A program made the position numbers and the translations under genes. A stretch of DNA of 24,384 nucleotides. Origin: an uncultured Synergistales bacterium. GTDB taxonomy: Bacteria; Synergistota; Synergistia; Synergistales; Aminobacteriaceae. Positions 9,101 to 16,297 of this stretch are shown here, piece after piece. The notes under the pieces were generated by a model. It was not told the origin of the DNA, searched no databases, and saw nothing but the letters and a program-made list of their open reading frames with translations. The first letter of the stretch is position 1, and each line of letters opens with the position of its first letter. The stretch covers positions 1-24,384 of the forward strand of contig CALFXN010000088.1 of the NCBI GenBank assembly GCA_937957815.1. The letters run 5' to 3'.

Positions 9101-9769
9101 ATGGAATGCGTGCTCATTGAACGGGATCCGATGGTTTCATCGCTGGTGCGTCAGTTCGTGACCTCGGTCGCGGGGATGGAGATCTCAGCGGAGTATCGCG
9201 ATCTTCCCGACATCGCCGATTCCGCGCTCGAAAGCGCCGAGATCGTCCTTCTCGAGCATCCTGCGACGCTCGACATCATGGAACTGCTTCGTCGCATGCA
9301 CTCGATCGCGCCCTCGTGCAGCGTGGTTCTTCTCTCGGAGAGCAGGCGGGCCGACGACGCGATCCGCGCCTTCGAGAGCGGCGCGTTCGATCTTCTCTTG
9401 CGTCCGTTTTCGTTCGAACGACTCCGTGATGCGCTCGAAAATGTCGTCGCCTATCGCCGTTTTATGGCGACGGTTCCGGCGGAGGTCTCCCAGAGCGCTG
9501 TCGACGACCTGCGCGGCATCCGTTCGGCGAGCGCCCCGTCGTCGGCGCTGCCGATGAATATCGTTCGTCAGACGATGGACCTCATCCTCGACGCGCTGGA
9601 ACAGGGGGAGTCCATGACCGCCGAAGAGGTCGCCGCAAGCGCCGGGCTGTCCCGCCCGACCGCATGGCGCTACCTCGAACACCTGTGCCGCTCCGGTCAG
9701 GTCATGAGTTCCCACGGATACAGACCGAAGGGGAGGCCCGTGCGCCGCTACAGCCTGCTCCACCGCTGA
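9101..9769 (+). CDS. Response-regulator-like transcription factor with degenerate receiver
   Basis: A 222-residue protein. The ATG at 9101 has GGAGG seven bases upstream, better than the ATG at 9083. Residues 1-115 resemble a receiver domain and 160-220 a winged-helix/HTH domain (EEVAASAGLSRPTAWRYLEH), the layout of CitB/DcuR-type regulators. Key receiver positions are altered. The early acidic cluster reads ERDP (7-10), the expected phospho-acceptor Asp is Glu52 in IVLLEHP, and the usual Lys-Pro is Arg101-Pro102. Ser79 stands at the Thr/Ser switch position. No histidine kinase gene is next to it. It probably works without phosphorylation or is locked in one state. Its targets are unknown; the adjacent ClC gene and chemoreceptor gene are candidates. 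Confidence 0.8.
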   Translation: MECVLIERDPMVSSLVRQFVTSVAGMEISAEYRDLPDIADSALESAEIVLLEHPATLDIMELLRRMHSIAPSCSVVLLSESRRADDAIRAFESGAFDLLLRPFSFERLRDALENVVAYRRFMATVPAEVSQSAVDDLRGIRSASAPSSALPMNIVRQTMDLILDALEQGESMTAEEVAASAGLSRPTAWRYLEHLCRSGQVMSSHGYRPKGRPVRRYSLLHR

Positions 9770-9797
9770 TCCGGCCTCTTCCGGAATTGTCGATTCT

Positions 9798-9833
9798 GAC
9801 GCTGTCCGGCGCCATGACGGGCCGGACAGCGTC
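9798..9833 (+). other. Perfect 13-bp hairpin just before ClC gene
   Basis: GACGCTGTCCGGC (9798-9810) is the exact reverse complement of 9821-9833, with a ten-base loop. There is no T-run, and the ClC ribosome site (GGAG, 9839-9842) begins six bases later. It could end the regulator transcript or control access to the ClC start. Confidence 0.55.
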
Positions 9834-9854
9834 GTGTACGGAGATGATACAGAA

Positions 9855-11462
9855 ATGCCCCGATCCGTCGACCACAAACGAATACGCTTCTGGACGCACA
9901 CTCGGCGCCGGCGCCAGTCGCAGCTGATCCGGGCGCTCGTCGTCGGCCTCGCGGCCGGCGCGCTCGGCGTCCTCTTCCAGTACGGCCTTTCGTTCGCCGA
10001 GTCGCAGCGTTTCGCGCTACTCGGCGCGCTCGAAGGCAGCCCCTTCCGGTGGGTCATCGTCCCGGTGCTCTGCGCGGTTGCCGGCGCGACGTCGCGCATG
10101 ATCACGGGAGCGTGGGCGCCGGAAGCGTCCGGAAGCGGCATCCCGCACGTCAAGGGAGTCCTTCTCGGCCTCAGGTCCCTCAAGAAACGCATCATCCCCG
10201 TCAAGTTCCTGGGGGGCATGCTCGCGATCGGCGCGGGGTTCTCACTCGGACGAGAAGGACCGACGGTCCAGATGGGAGCGGTCGCGGGACATGCGGTCTC
10301 GCAGTTTCTCGGGGTCCCTCCCCGATACCGTCCCCAGCTCGTCGCCGCCGGCGCAGGAGCCGGGCTCGCGGCCGCGTTCAACGCGCCGCTCGCCGGATTC
10401 GTCTTCGTCATTGAGGAGCTGCAGCGCGAAATGTCCCCCTACACCTATGGTGCGGCCCTTGCGGCGACCGTCGTGGCGGACGTGGTCACGCGAACCTTCA
10501 TCGGGCAGTTTCCCTCGTTCGACATCACACGGATCTCCATTCCGCCGCTGAACCACCTTCCTCTCTTCCTGCTCCTCGGGCTTCTCTGCGGCCTGCTCGG
10601 GACGCTCTTCAACGTCGCGCTCCCGGGCGCGATGAACGCGATGCAGCGGATTCCCGGACCGCGATGGGGCAAGGCGGGAGCCGTCGGTGCGGCCGTCGGG
10701 ATCGCTATCCTGATTTTTCCGAGCGCGACCGGCGGCGGACAGCACATCGCGGAGATCATCCTCCAGGGGCGCGCCGTCGAACTCCTGAAGACCGTCCCGT
10801 TCGCGACGGGACTTCTCGGGTTTCTCGGGGCGCTTCTCGCGGCAAAATTCCTTCTCACGCTTTTTTCGTATGCCGCCGGGGTTCCCGGAGGAATTTTCGC
10901 CCCGCTGCTCGTGATCGGTTCCGTAACCGGAGCGCTGTTCGGCGAGCTGATCGACCTCTGGGTGCCGGGACTCGTGGCGCATCCGGAGGCGTTCGGCGTC
11001 CTCGGCATGGCGGCGCTTTTCGCGGCGGTCGTCCGGTCGCCGCTCACGGGCGTCGTGCTGATCCTCGAGATGACCGGATCGCACGCGCTCCTCTTCGCCC
11101 TGATCGTCACGGCGATGACGGCGTATTTCGTCGCCGATTTCCTCGGCACGAAGCCGATCTACGAGGCGCTGCTCGAACGGGACCTGCGCAGGAGCGACCC
11201 GTCGCGGAACGACGATCCGGACGATCCGATACTCGTCAACATGGTAGTCGAACCGTTCTCCGCAATGGAGGGCCGCCTCGTGAAGAACCTGGGATTGCCG
11301 AAAGGGTGCCTCCTGATCACGATCACGCGCGGAGGGCACGAGATCATTCCGGACGGAGGCACGGAACTTCAGGGGGGCGATCAGCTCATGGTCCTGACGT
11401 CCGGAACGTGTCCGATTCCGGATATCCGCCACAAGGGCCAGTTCGGCGGCGACGTTGCCTGA
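9855..11462 (+). CDS. ClC-family chloride/proton antiporter with RCK_C tail
   Basis: A 535-residue polytopic membrane protein. ClC signatures are present in order: GSGIPHVKG, GREGPTVQMG (gating glutamate present), FVIEELQRE (the internal glutamate typical of proton-coupled exchangers), and GGIFAPLL. The last 80 residues form a cytoplasmic TrkA-C/RCK_C-like module (NMVVEPFSAMEGRL to LQGGDQLMVLTSG), often a nucleotide- or ion-binding regulatory domain. I chose the ATG at 9855 (GGAG upstream, 12 bases) over an in-frame GTG at 9834 that touches the hairpin. The likely role is anion/H+ exchange, for example in acid resistance or charge balance. The stop codon lies inside the long inverted repeat shared with the convergent GntR gene. 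Confidence 0.92.
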   Translation: MPRSVDHKRIRFWTHTRRRRQSQLIRALVVGLAAGALGVLFQYGLSFAESQRFALLGALEGSPFRWVIVPVLCAVAGATSRMITGAWAPEASGSGIPHVKGVLLGLRSLKKRIIPVKFLGGMLAIGAGFSLGREGPTVQMGAVAGHAVSQFLGVPPRYRPQLVAAGAGAGLAAAFNAPLAGFVFVIEELQREMSPYTYGAALAATVVADVVTRTFIGQFPSFDITRISIPPLNHLPLFLLLGLLCGLLGTLFNVALPGAMNAMQRIPGPRWGKAGAVGAAVGIAILIFPSATGGGQHIAEIILQGRAVELLKTVPFATGLLGFLGALLAAKFLLTLFSYAAGVPGGIFAPLLVIGSVTGALFGELIDLWVPGLVAHPEAFGVLGMAALFAAVVRSPLTGVVLILEMTGSHALLFALIVTAMTAYFVADFLGTKPIYEALLERDLRRSDPSRNDDPDDPILVNMVVEPFSAMEGRLVKNLGLPKGCLLITITRGGHEIIPDGGTELQGGDQLMVLTSGTCPIPDIRHKGQFGGDVA

Positions 11463-11508
11463 AACGATTCGGGCCGCGCTTGTGCGAAGCGCGGCCCGAA
11501 TCGTTTCA
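11460..11508. terminator. Bidirectional terminator, 22-bp perfect inverted repeat
   Basis: Bases 11460-11481 are the exact reverse complement of 11487-11508, with a five-base loop. The outer ends of the arms are the TGA stop codons of the convergent ClC and GntR genes. The GC-rich core flanked by CGTTTC gives a hairpin plus a short T-stretch on both strands. Confidence 0.8.
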
Positions 11509-12216
11509 TTCCTCCGGAGTCCTGCCCTTCCTGACGGACGCGTTCTTCTCCGCCTCGTACTGCTTTTTCCAGAAGTAGTTGACGTGGTGGATCATGGCCT
11601 CCCACGCCTTCTGCGGAGATTTCGACCTCATGGCCTCGAGGACTTTCCAGTGCTCGCGCCTGTCTTCGTCGGGAAGGATCGAATAGTGGAACTTCCGTTG
11701 CGCCCAGATCTCGCCGCGCAGCGAATCGAGAAGCTTGACGAGAAGCCTGTTTCCCGAGATTTCGACGATCGCGTTGTGAAACGCGTCGTGAATGTCGTTG
11801 AGAGACTCGCCGCGCTCTTCCCCCCTCAGGATGTACTCGAGCCTGTCGAGATCCGCGGGAGTCGCCCTCTGTGTCGCCCAGTACGCCGCCTGTCCTTCGA
11901 GAAGCTGCCGGATCTCCATGAGTTCCGTGTAGGAGGAGTCGGAAAACATCGTGACGGCAAGCTGGGTTCCGTTCAGGATCCTGTCCGCGTTTTCCGACAG
12001 GAACGTCCCCTGTCCCGGATGGGCTTCGAGAACCCCCGAATGCGCGAGCGCCTTCAGAACCTCGCGGATGCACGTCCGGCTGACGCCGAATGTCGCGGCC
12101 AACGACTGTTCCCCCGGGATCCGGCTCCCCGGAGTCCAGTGGTTCTCCTTTATCGCCGCTATCATCTGGGCCATGACGTCGTCATGGAGCGTGGATCTGT
12201 TCGCGTGCTTCAGCAC
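11506..12216 (-). CDS. GntR-family (FCD subfamily) transcriptional regulator
   Basis: A 236-residue regulator. The N-terminal winged HTH (about 10-75) contains IPGEQSLAATFGVSRTCIREVL, typical of GntR. The C-terminal all-helical FCD domain (about 90-220) carries candidate metal/ligand residues in DIHDAFHNAI, an EHW and an HH pair. FCD regulators usually bind organic acids or amino acids and repress neighbouring catabolic genes. The start is a GTG at 12216 with GGGAGG about 12 bases upstream. It lies directly downstream of the nine-gene operon on the same strand, behind that operon's terminator, with its own promoter region. A GTCGGACA core in its leader resembles the palindrome at the operon promoter, which suggests it controls both. 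Confidence 0.9.
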   Translation of the reverse strand: MLKHANRSTLHDDVMAQMIAAIKENHWTPGSRIPGEQSLAATFGVSRTCIREVLKALAHSGVLEAHPGQGTFLSENADRILNGTQLAVTMFSDSSYTELMEIRQLLEGQAAYWATQRATPADLDRLEYILRGEERGESLNDIHDAFHNAIVEISGNRLLVKLLDSLRGEIWAQRKFHYSILPDEDRREHWKVLEAMRSKSPQKAWEAMIHHVNYFWKKQYEAEKNASVRKGRTPEE

Positions 12217-12219
12217 TAT

Positions 12220-12230
12220 GGTGTCCGACC
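12220..12230 (-). promoter_or_regulatory. Candidate GntR autoregulatory site
   Basis: On the minus strand this reads GGTCGGACACC, with the seven-base palindromic core GTCGGAC. It shares GTCGGACA with the palindrome at 22249-22261. It lies between the ribosome site and the GTG start, within the leader of the regulator gene. Confidence 0.35.
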
Positions 12231-12358
12231 TCCCTGAATGGTGCGGTGTTCCGTGCCGCGTTCGGGCGCTCCGGACGGAAGACGGCGGACAGATCGCGGC
12301 TTTTGTCCGGAGAATATATTATACAGTACGACATGCCGTTTATGGAGCGGCGAGTCGC

Positions 12359-12370
12359 ACATCATGATGT
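12359..12370. promoter_or_regulatory. 12-bp palindrome upstream of GntR promoter
   Basis: ACATCATGATGT is a perfect palindrome. An 11-of-12 match, ACATCATAATGT, lies at 22242-22253 next to the operon operator. It may be a second operator type or an alternative site for the same regulator. Confidence 0.35.
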
Positions 12371-12408
12371 TTTTTTCACGATGTTGCGGTCATCACCGGA
12401 CGATCGAC

Positions 12409-12448
12409 AAAAAAGGCCGTCCATCCCCTACCTGAGGGGACAGACGGC
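12409..12448 (-). terminator. Rho-independent terminator of the catabolic operon
   Basis: Read on the minus strand, GCCGTC pairs with GACGGC and, inside a CA/CA internal loop, TCCCCT pairs with AGGGGA around a five-base loop. Six T residues follow immediately (12409-12414). It lies 44 bases after the last gene of the operon. Confidence 0.88.
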
Positions 12449-12491
12449 GTTCCCGAAAGACGGGGACGAAGGGGGAGTCGTCCGGTTCCGT

Positions 12492-13679
12492 CTATGATAG
12501 GGGGCATCCTTCGTGCTTCTTTCGCGCGGCCTCGCGCGGGACGATGTACTCGAAGTTTCCGTTGATCTCGGATTTCGTCTCCTTCCCTCCGGCGATTTCC
12601 AGGAGAAGATCGTAGAGCGCCGCGCCGGTCTGCGGGATCGTCGCTCCCTCGATGACGACGCCCGCGTTGAAGTCCGTGATGCTGCCGAGCTTCCGGAACG
12701 TCTCGGGGTTTCCCGTGAGCTTGAGCGTCGGCATGACCGCGTTGCCGACGGGAGAGCCGCGTCCCGAGCTGAAAGCCGTGACGACGGCTCCCTGCATCGC
12801 GAGACCGGTCAGGTTGAACGGATCGGGGCCCTGGGCGCGGTTGTCGATCACCCAGAGGCCGGGATGGGGCATCGTCTGGCCGAGCTTGAGAACGCCCTGG
12901 ACCGGCGACGTTCCCATCTTCTTGATGTTTCCCATCGACTTTTCGACGAGTGTCGTGATTCCGCCGGCCTTGTTGCCCGGAGTCGGGTTGACCTCCTCGA
13001 TTTTCTGCCCGTAGGTTTCGATGTATTCAGCCCGGAGTTCCGAGATCATGTCGAGTACCCGCAATCCCACGTCGTGAGTCACGGCGCGCGACGCGACGAT
13101 GTGCTCGCTTCCCGGGAAGCCCGCGACTTCCGACATGAGGACGCTGCCTCCGTTCGAGACGACGAGATCGGTCATCGCGCCGATGACGGGGTTTGCCGAG
13201 AGCGCCGTGGTCCAGTCGGACCCGCCGCACTGGACGCCGACGACGAGGTCCGCGACCCGGCACGGAACGCGTTCCTGCGATTCGCAGACGCCCTTGAGCC
13301 TCCGGACGATCCCGATGCCCTTCCGTTCGGCCTCGGGAGACCCGCCCTCGCGCTGGATCAGGATGGCCTCGACGGGCTTTCCGGTCTCCGCGACGGCCGC
13401 TCGGACGCTATCGATGTTCGTCTGTTCGCAGCCGAGGCCGACGAGAAGGACGGCTCCGACGTTGGGGTTCCGTCCCGCGGATATGAGCGCGAGGCGCGTC
13501 CTCGCGTGGTCGTGTTCGAATTCGCAGCACCCCTGCTCGTGGACGATCGGGATCGTTCCGGTCGCCCGGGCGATCCGCTCCGTGACCGTGTTGGAGCACG
13601 AGACCATCGAGATCACGAGGACGTAGTTCCTGATTCCGATGCGTCCGTCGGGGCGCCTGTAGGCCATGATTCCGGTCAT
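12492..13679 (-). CDS. UxaA-family dehydratase/lyase, large subunit
   Basis: A 395-residue protein matching the C-terminal catalytic part of altronate/galactarate dehydratases. Features include RIGIRNYVLVI near the N-terminus, CSNTV, EQGCCEFEHDH, GLGCEQTN, CGGSDWTTALSANP and SSGRGSPVGNA. These cysteines and histidines are the conserved metal-site and active-site region of the family, which uses Fe(II) or a related metal. The ATG at 13679 follows the small-subunit stop by five bases; a much longer upstream reading frame overlaps two other genes and is rejected. The SAF domain is on a separate gene, as in (2R)-sulfolactate sulfo-lyase SuyAB and some split sugar-acid dehydratases. The exact substrate cannot be read from the sequence. 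It is the last gene of the operon. Confidence 0.9.
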   Translation of the reverse strand: MTGIMAYRRPDGRIGIRNYVLVISMVSCSNTVTERIARATGTIPIVHEQGCCEFEHDHARTRLALISAGRNPNVGAVLLVGLGCEQTNIDSVRAAVAETGKPVEAILIQREGGSPEAERKGIGIVRRLKGVCESQERVPCRVADLVVGVQCGGSDWTTALSANPVIGAMTDLVVSNGGSVLMSEVAGFPGSEHIVASRAVTHDVGLRVLDMISELRAEYIETYGQKIEEVNPTPGNKAGGITTLVEKSMGNIKKMGTSPVQGVLKLGQTMPHPGLWVIDNRAQGPDPFNLTGLAMQGAVVTAFSSGRGSPVGNAVMPTLKLTGNPETFRKLGSITDFNAGVVIEGATIPQTGAALYDLLLEIAGGKETKSEINGNFEYIVPREAARKKHEGCPLS

Positions 13680-13684
13680 GTCCC

Positions 13685-13990
13685 TCACCCCTTTATCGCG
13701 CGGAAGGCGCGCTCGTATTCGTTGCAGAGACGATTCGTGATGTCTTCGACGTTCTGCGAATGAACGTGCGCGCCCGGGGCGATATCGCACGAGGCGAGGC
13801 CGATCGTGACGGCGTACTTGACGATCCTCTCCCCGCGCGGGATGCGCGACAGGGCGATCTTGTGGCCGAGGGGGACGGCGTCCTTCGCCGTGAGGCGTTC
13901 CCCCGCGCACTCGAGCGTCTCGCCGGCCGCCGTGTCCTGCGCGACGACGGCGACGTTGTCCTCGGGCTCGATCCGTATCGCCTTTTTCAT
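13685..13990 (-). CDS. UxaA-family dehydratase/lyase, small SAF-domain subunit
   Basis: A 101-residue protein that is a single SAF domain. The family stretches PLGHKIALSRIPRG, IVKYAVTIGLA and HVHSQNVED are clear; the histidines of HVH are usual metal or substrate contacts. It starts six bases after the opine dehydrogenase stop and ends five bases before the large subunit, so the two subunits should be made in equal amounts. The size and arrangement resemble SuyA, the small subunit of sulfolactate sulfo-lyase, and the N-terminal domain of UxaA. The ribosome site GGGGGTAGGA overlaps the end of the previous gene. Confidence 0.9.
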   Translation of the reverse strand: MKKAIRIEPEDNVAVVAQDTAAGETLECAGERLTAKDAVPLGHKIALSRIPRGERIVKYAVTIGLASCDIAPGAHVHSQNVEDITNRLCNEYERAFRAIKG

Positions 13991-13996
13991 CGTGTC

Positions 13997-15082
13997 CTAC
14001 CCCCGCATCAGCGTTTCGATCTCGCGGATGGTCTTTCCCTCGAGTCCCATCTTCGCCAGAGTCTGCCCCGTCGCGAAATAGTCCTGCCCGAGCAGCAGGC
14101 CGCAGAGTTCGACGACGGCGTTCATGACGGGCGTCGCGACACCCGCGAGTTTCCCGAGTTCGACGAGCGGGACCATCGAGAAGGGCGTGTCCTCCGTGAG
14201 GAAGCGGTGGTCGAGCGTTTTCGGCGCGTCGGGCTTCGTTCCGCCGAAGGCGGGGTTCGCGAGGATGACAGAATGAAGGTCGTCGCCCGTCACCTTGTAT
14301 TGCGTGCGGATCGTGTCGACGGTGCTCGCGAGGTCGAGTCCGAAGGCCTTCGCGATCGCGAGACGCTCCCGGTCGACGGTCTCCATCGCGCGGCAGACGC
14401 ATTCGGGCATTCCGTCGAAGTAGAACCGGAAGTCCCCTTTGGTTCCCTCGATCCGGCCGGCGTTCATGAGCATCGGCACGCAGTGGACGACCATGTTCGT
14501 GTTCGCCATGCTCGTCTGCAACACGTTCGCGCCCCGTTTGTACGAGGTACAGAACGCGTCCTTCATGACGGCGTCGACGCGGTCGTAGTCGTTGTCCGGG
14601 AGGACGGCGAGCGTAACGGGGTTCTTGACGCCCCGGACGTTGACGCGGCCCGGTTCGACGGCCGCGCAGGCGTAGGGCAGGTTGTCCGTCTCTCCGACGA
14701 GGACGTTTTTTCCGAGCTTCCGGAACGCGTCCTTGAGTCCGAACGTCCCATAGTTTCCGGGCGAGAGAACGAGGATCTGTCCGTTTTCGAAATGAGGCAG
14801 CGCAAGGTCGAAAAACGCTTTCTGCGCGAACGACGGCGCCGTGAAGTAGACGATCTCGGCCCCCTCGAGCGCTTCGGAAGCATCTGTCGTCGCGCGCGAG
14901 AGTTTCCCGGCGCCGATGATCTTGTTTTCGAGTTCGATCGTGTTTCCCTTTGCCCGGATTGCCTCGACCGTGGCCGCGAACTTCGGGTGTTCGTAGAGCG
15001 TGACGTCGTGTCCCCGGAGCGCGAGGTCTCCGGCGAGCGCCTGGCCTCCGTTGCCCGCGCTCATGACGGTGATTTTCCTCAT
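13997..15082 (-). CDS. NAD(P)-dependent opine (octopine/nopaline) dehydrogenase family protein
   Basis: A 361-residue enzyme. The N-terminal Rossmann domain opens with ITVMSAGNGGQALAGDLAL, a variant of the dinucleotide-binding GxGxxG loop. The C-terminal half holds the octopine-dehydrogenase-type helical domain with the conserved HCVPMLMNAG stretch (His near residue 205). Members reversibly join or cleave an amino acid and a 2-oxo acid through a secondary amine. In a catabolic operon with an importer the oxidative, cleaving direction is more likely. GAAGGGG lies eight bases before the ATG. It sits between the binding-protein gene and the split UxaA genes, with a hairpin upstream. Confidence 0.92.
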   Translation of the reverse strand: MRKITVMSAGNGGQALAGDLALRGHDVTLYEHPKFAATVEAIRAKGNTIELENKIIGAGKLSRATTDASEALEGAEIVYFTAPSFAQKAFFDLALPHFENGQILVLSPGNYGTFGLKDAFRKLGKNVLVGETDNLPYACAAVEPGRVNVRGVKNPVTLAVLPDNDYDRVDAVMKDAFCTSYKRGANVLQTSMANTNMVVHCVPMLMNAGRIEGTKGDFRFYFDGMPECVCRAMETVDRERLAIAKAFGLDLASTVDTIRTQYKVTGDDLHSVILANPAFGGTKPDAPKTLDHRFLTEDTPFSMVPLVELGKLAGVATPVMNAVVELCGLLLGQDYFATGQTLAKMGLEGKTIREIETLMRG

Positions 15083-15112
15083 CGTGGTGTCCCCTTCTTT
15101 CGAGGGATATCG

Positions 15113-15139
15113 GGAAGAGGCCGCGTCGCGGCCCCTTCC
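15113..15139 (-). other. Intercistronic hairpin downstream of dctP
   Basis: Bases 15113-15124 pair with 15128-15139 around a three-base loop (12-bp stem; one position is G-T on the minus strand). There is no T-run. Such a hairpin after an abundant binding-protein message usually protects its 3' end and lowers expression of the following genes. Confidence 0.6.
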
Positions 15140-15152
15140 ACGCGTGTCGCGA

Positions 15153-16166
15153 TTATTCGAGAACGAACGTCGAGACGATTTCGTTATATGCCTTCTCGCC
15201 GATGACCTTTTTGAACTCCGCCCAGGAGACTTCGCGGCCGATCTTCGCGAATTCCTTGAGCTGCGCGTCGGTCGGACGGTAGACCTTCGTCCCGGCCTTC
15301 TCCATCAGGTCGACGTAGTGATCCTGATCGGTGACGGCCTTGACCCAGCGGCGCTGCTCGAGTTCCTTCGCCTTCGCGTCGAGGATCTTGCGGTCGGCTT
15401 CGGAGAGCGAGTTGTACAGCTCGAGGTTGATCGTGAGCGGCCAGCACTCGAAGTGCGTGTTCGCCGCGATGTAGCACTTCATGAGATCCTGGAAGGAAAC
15501 GTGGTAGTTTTCCGCGCCGCCGCCGAAGATTCCGTTGACGATTCCCGTCTGGGCCGCGGTGAAGAACTCGGCGAACGGGAGCGGCGTCGCCTGGTAGCCG
15601 AACGTGTTCGCGAGCGTCTCCCACGTCTTCATCGTGGGCACGCGGACCTTGAGGTTCTTCGGCGACGTCGGGTTGAGCGGATCGGCGGGTTCCTTCAGCA
15701 GGCCGATGCCTCCGAAGTAGACGGGCCAGTAGGCCAGAACCTTGATGTTCTGCTTCTCGTAGAGCTTCGCGATGTAGTTGCCGAACGGCGTGCCCGACGC
15801 GTAGTTCTTCTTCGCGAGTTCGTAGGTCGGCACCACGTACTGGAGCGTGAACGCGAGAAGCTTTTTGTCGACGTTCGTCGCGGCGGACATGACACCCATT
15901 TCGACGGAACCGATGCCGATCTTTTCCTGAACGACGGTGTAGTCGCCGAGCTGGTTGGCGCCGTAGACCTTGATGTCGATCCGGCCGTTCGTCGCCTTGC
16001 GCATCTCGTCGACGAACCAGGTGACTTCCTTGTCGATCTCCGAATTGGCCGGCCGGATGTGGGCGATCTTCCACGTGTAGGACTTGTCGGCGGCGAACGC
16101 GCTCCCGGCGAGGAACGCACAGCTCAGGACGATGGCCAGCGCACACAGAACAGCGTATTTTTTCAC
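15153..16166 (-). CDS. dctP: TRAP transporter substrate-binding protein DctP
   Basis: A 337-residue periplasmic binding protein. The GTG start at 16166 is preceded by AAGGAGGGG at good spacing; a much longer upstream frame is only a shadow of dctM. A signal peptide is clear (KKY, hydrophobic core, cleavage after SAFA, about residue 25). The mature part is of DctP type. NLKVRVPTMKTW contains the conserved arginine that pairs with the substrate carboxylate, and EFFTAAQTGIVNGIFGG is the usual second-lobe signature. TRAP systems import organic anions using a sodium gradient. Here the gene order is Q-M-P. A 131-base gap separates it from dctM with no convincing promoter or terminator. The substrate is unknown; the operon suggests a carboxylated amino acid or hydroxy acid. 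Confidence 0.95.
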   Translation of the reverse strand: MKKYAVLCALAIVLSCAFLAGSAFAADKSYTWKIAHIRPANSEIDKEVTWFVDEMRKATNGRIDIKVYGANQLGDYTVVQEKIGIGSVEMGVMSAATNVDKKLLAFTLQYVVPTYELAKKNYASGTPFGNYIAKLYEKQNIKVLAYWPVYFGGIGLLKEPADPLNPTSPKNLKVRVPTMKTWETLANTFGYQATPLPFAEFFTAAQTGIVNGIFGGGAENYHVSFQDLMKCYIAANTHFECWPLTINLELYNSLSEADRKILDAKAKELEQRRWVKAVTDQDHYVDLMEKAGTKVYRPTDAQLKEFAKIGREVSWAEFKKVIGEKAYNEIVSTFVLE

Positions 16167-16297
16167 ACGAGACCCCTCCTTGTGTCGAAACATGAAAATC
16201 CTGAATTCATGAAACACCGCTCGGAACCGGGTGAACCACACTTTCCGGCGTCTGCGACCGGCACCCCCCCCTCCACAGGAACGACGCTGTATTCCCC

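Larger units (their letters stand above)
12217..12408 (-). promoter_or_regulatory. Leader and promoter region of GntR gene
   Basis: On the minus strand TATAAT (12318-12323) is a good -10 about 100 bases before the start codon; no clear -35 is at the right distance, as expected for an activated or repressed promoter. A 12-bp perfect palindrome (12359-12370) lies about 36-47 bases upstream of it. The stretch is more AT-rich than the genes around it. No small ORF with a ribosome site was found. Confidence 0.45.

Noticed and set aside
13680..14402. 240-codon N-terminal extension of the UxaA large subunit
   Set aside because: It would overlap the SAF subunit and opine dehydrogenase genes. Family homology begins at the ATG at 13679, which has a ribosome site.
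16167..16297. Separate promoter or terminator between dctM and dctP
   Set aside because: Only weak, imperfect pairings were seen and no convincing -35/-10, so I treat the gap as internal to the operon.
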